Shown here: positions 62,361 through 64,000 of the stretch, in pieces
How positions within the stretch are numbered: position 1 is the stretch's first letter
Layout of the letters: each line of letters begins with the position of its first letter
Assembly (NCBI GenBank): GCA_003562845.1
Contig: PWTL01000071.1
Location: forward strand, 1-64,000
Reading direction: 5' to 3'
Origin: Candidatus Acetothermia bacterium
GTDB lineage: Bacteria > Bipolaricaulota > Bipolaricaulia > Bipolaricaulales > Bipolaricaulaceae
Length of the DNA: 64,000 bases
The notes under the pieces: generated by a model
The model's database searches: none
The model's input: only the letters and a program-made list of their open reading frames with translations
What the model was told of the DNA's origin: nothing
Made by a program: the position numbers and the translations under genes

Positions 62361-62387
62361 TTAGCAGCTAAGGCACCCCAGTGCTAA
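62361..62387. promoter_or_regulatory. CIRCE-like operator (HrcA site) before groES
   Basis: TTAGCAGCT, nine bases, then CAGTGCTAA. The consensus CIRCE is TTAGCACTC-N9-GAGTGCTAA. The 9-9-9 spacing is exact, the right half is nearly perfect, and the left half matches in its outer six bases. Its place at the transcription start supports repression by HrcA, whose gene is not in the window. Confidence 0.7.
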
Positions 62388-62404
62388 ATTTGAGGAGGTG
62401 GGTG

Positions 62405-64000
<1,596 letters not shown>

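Overview
The window is a dense, GC-rich bacterial chromosome segment with no plasmid, phage or CRISPR content. Most of it is housekeeping genes in long runs whose starts and stops overlap (ATGA, GTGA, TGATG). The cell is inferred to be a diderm, because it carries BamA and a Skp-like chaperone. It is probably anaerobic, because it carries a tungsten-type aldehyde:ferredoxin oxidoreductase (AOR), a hydrogenase maturation protease and an Fnr-like regulator. AOR, ADP-forming acyl-CoA synthetase/GNAT fusions, a HpnA-like epimerase and a NosD-like beta-helix protein would fit an uncultured lineage such as Bipolaricaulota/Acetothermia (old OP1). That placement is a guess from memory; no 16S rRNA gene lies in the window.

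Region 1 (1-4.6 kb) is the only accessory stretch. It starts inside a comM/yifB-type AAA+ gene and then holds a DUF433/DUF5615 toxin-antitoxin pair with a nonsense-mutated toxin. Next come a coupled pair of a DUF3800 nuclease-like protein and a small possible RNase, then a decayed secreted-propeller gene. It ends in a second, internally deleted comM fragment.

Region 2 (4.6-18 kb) is one envelope and division run: bamA-skp-fabZ-ftcD-murD-ftsW-murG-murC-murB-ftsQ-ftsA-ftsZ. No lpx genes sit next to fabZ. An inverted pair of degenerate heptamer arrays around a perfect palindrome splits murD from ftsW.

Region 3 (18-42.7 kb) holds nadE, a CsoR-like repressor, a helicase-nuclease fusion, aspS, a beta-helix protein, an MFS carrier, a phosphodiesterase, a TlpA-like thioredoxin, and nfeD-floA with a tiny downstream ORF. 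It continues with murF, an S55 (SpoIVB-type) protein, an orphan sucC, gyrB, an AOR-mobB pair, hpnA and proS.

Region 4 (42.7-57 kb) has a cold-shock gene with a long leader, a TacA/TacT-type toxin-antitoxin operon with its own promoter and operator, and tRNA-Ala(GGC). The tRNA sits just behind a DUF502-accD-accA-crp-hycI run. Acetyl-CoA synthetase and an OFA-family carrier follow, facing two tandem Pat-like acyl-CoA synthetase/GNAT fusions, one of which has lost its catalytic regions.

Region 5 (57-64 kb) carries rpsI-rpmE-DUF1385, then efp-asp23-asp23-amaP-nusB and a PHP phosphoesterase on the minus strand, and finally groES-groEL (cut by the window end) behind a CIRCE-like operator. Several promoters match the sigma-70 consensus well, and at least two sit so close to the start codon that leaderless mRNA is likely.
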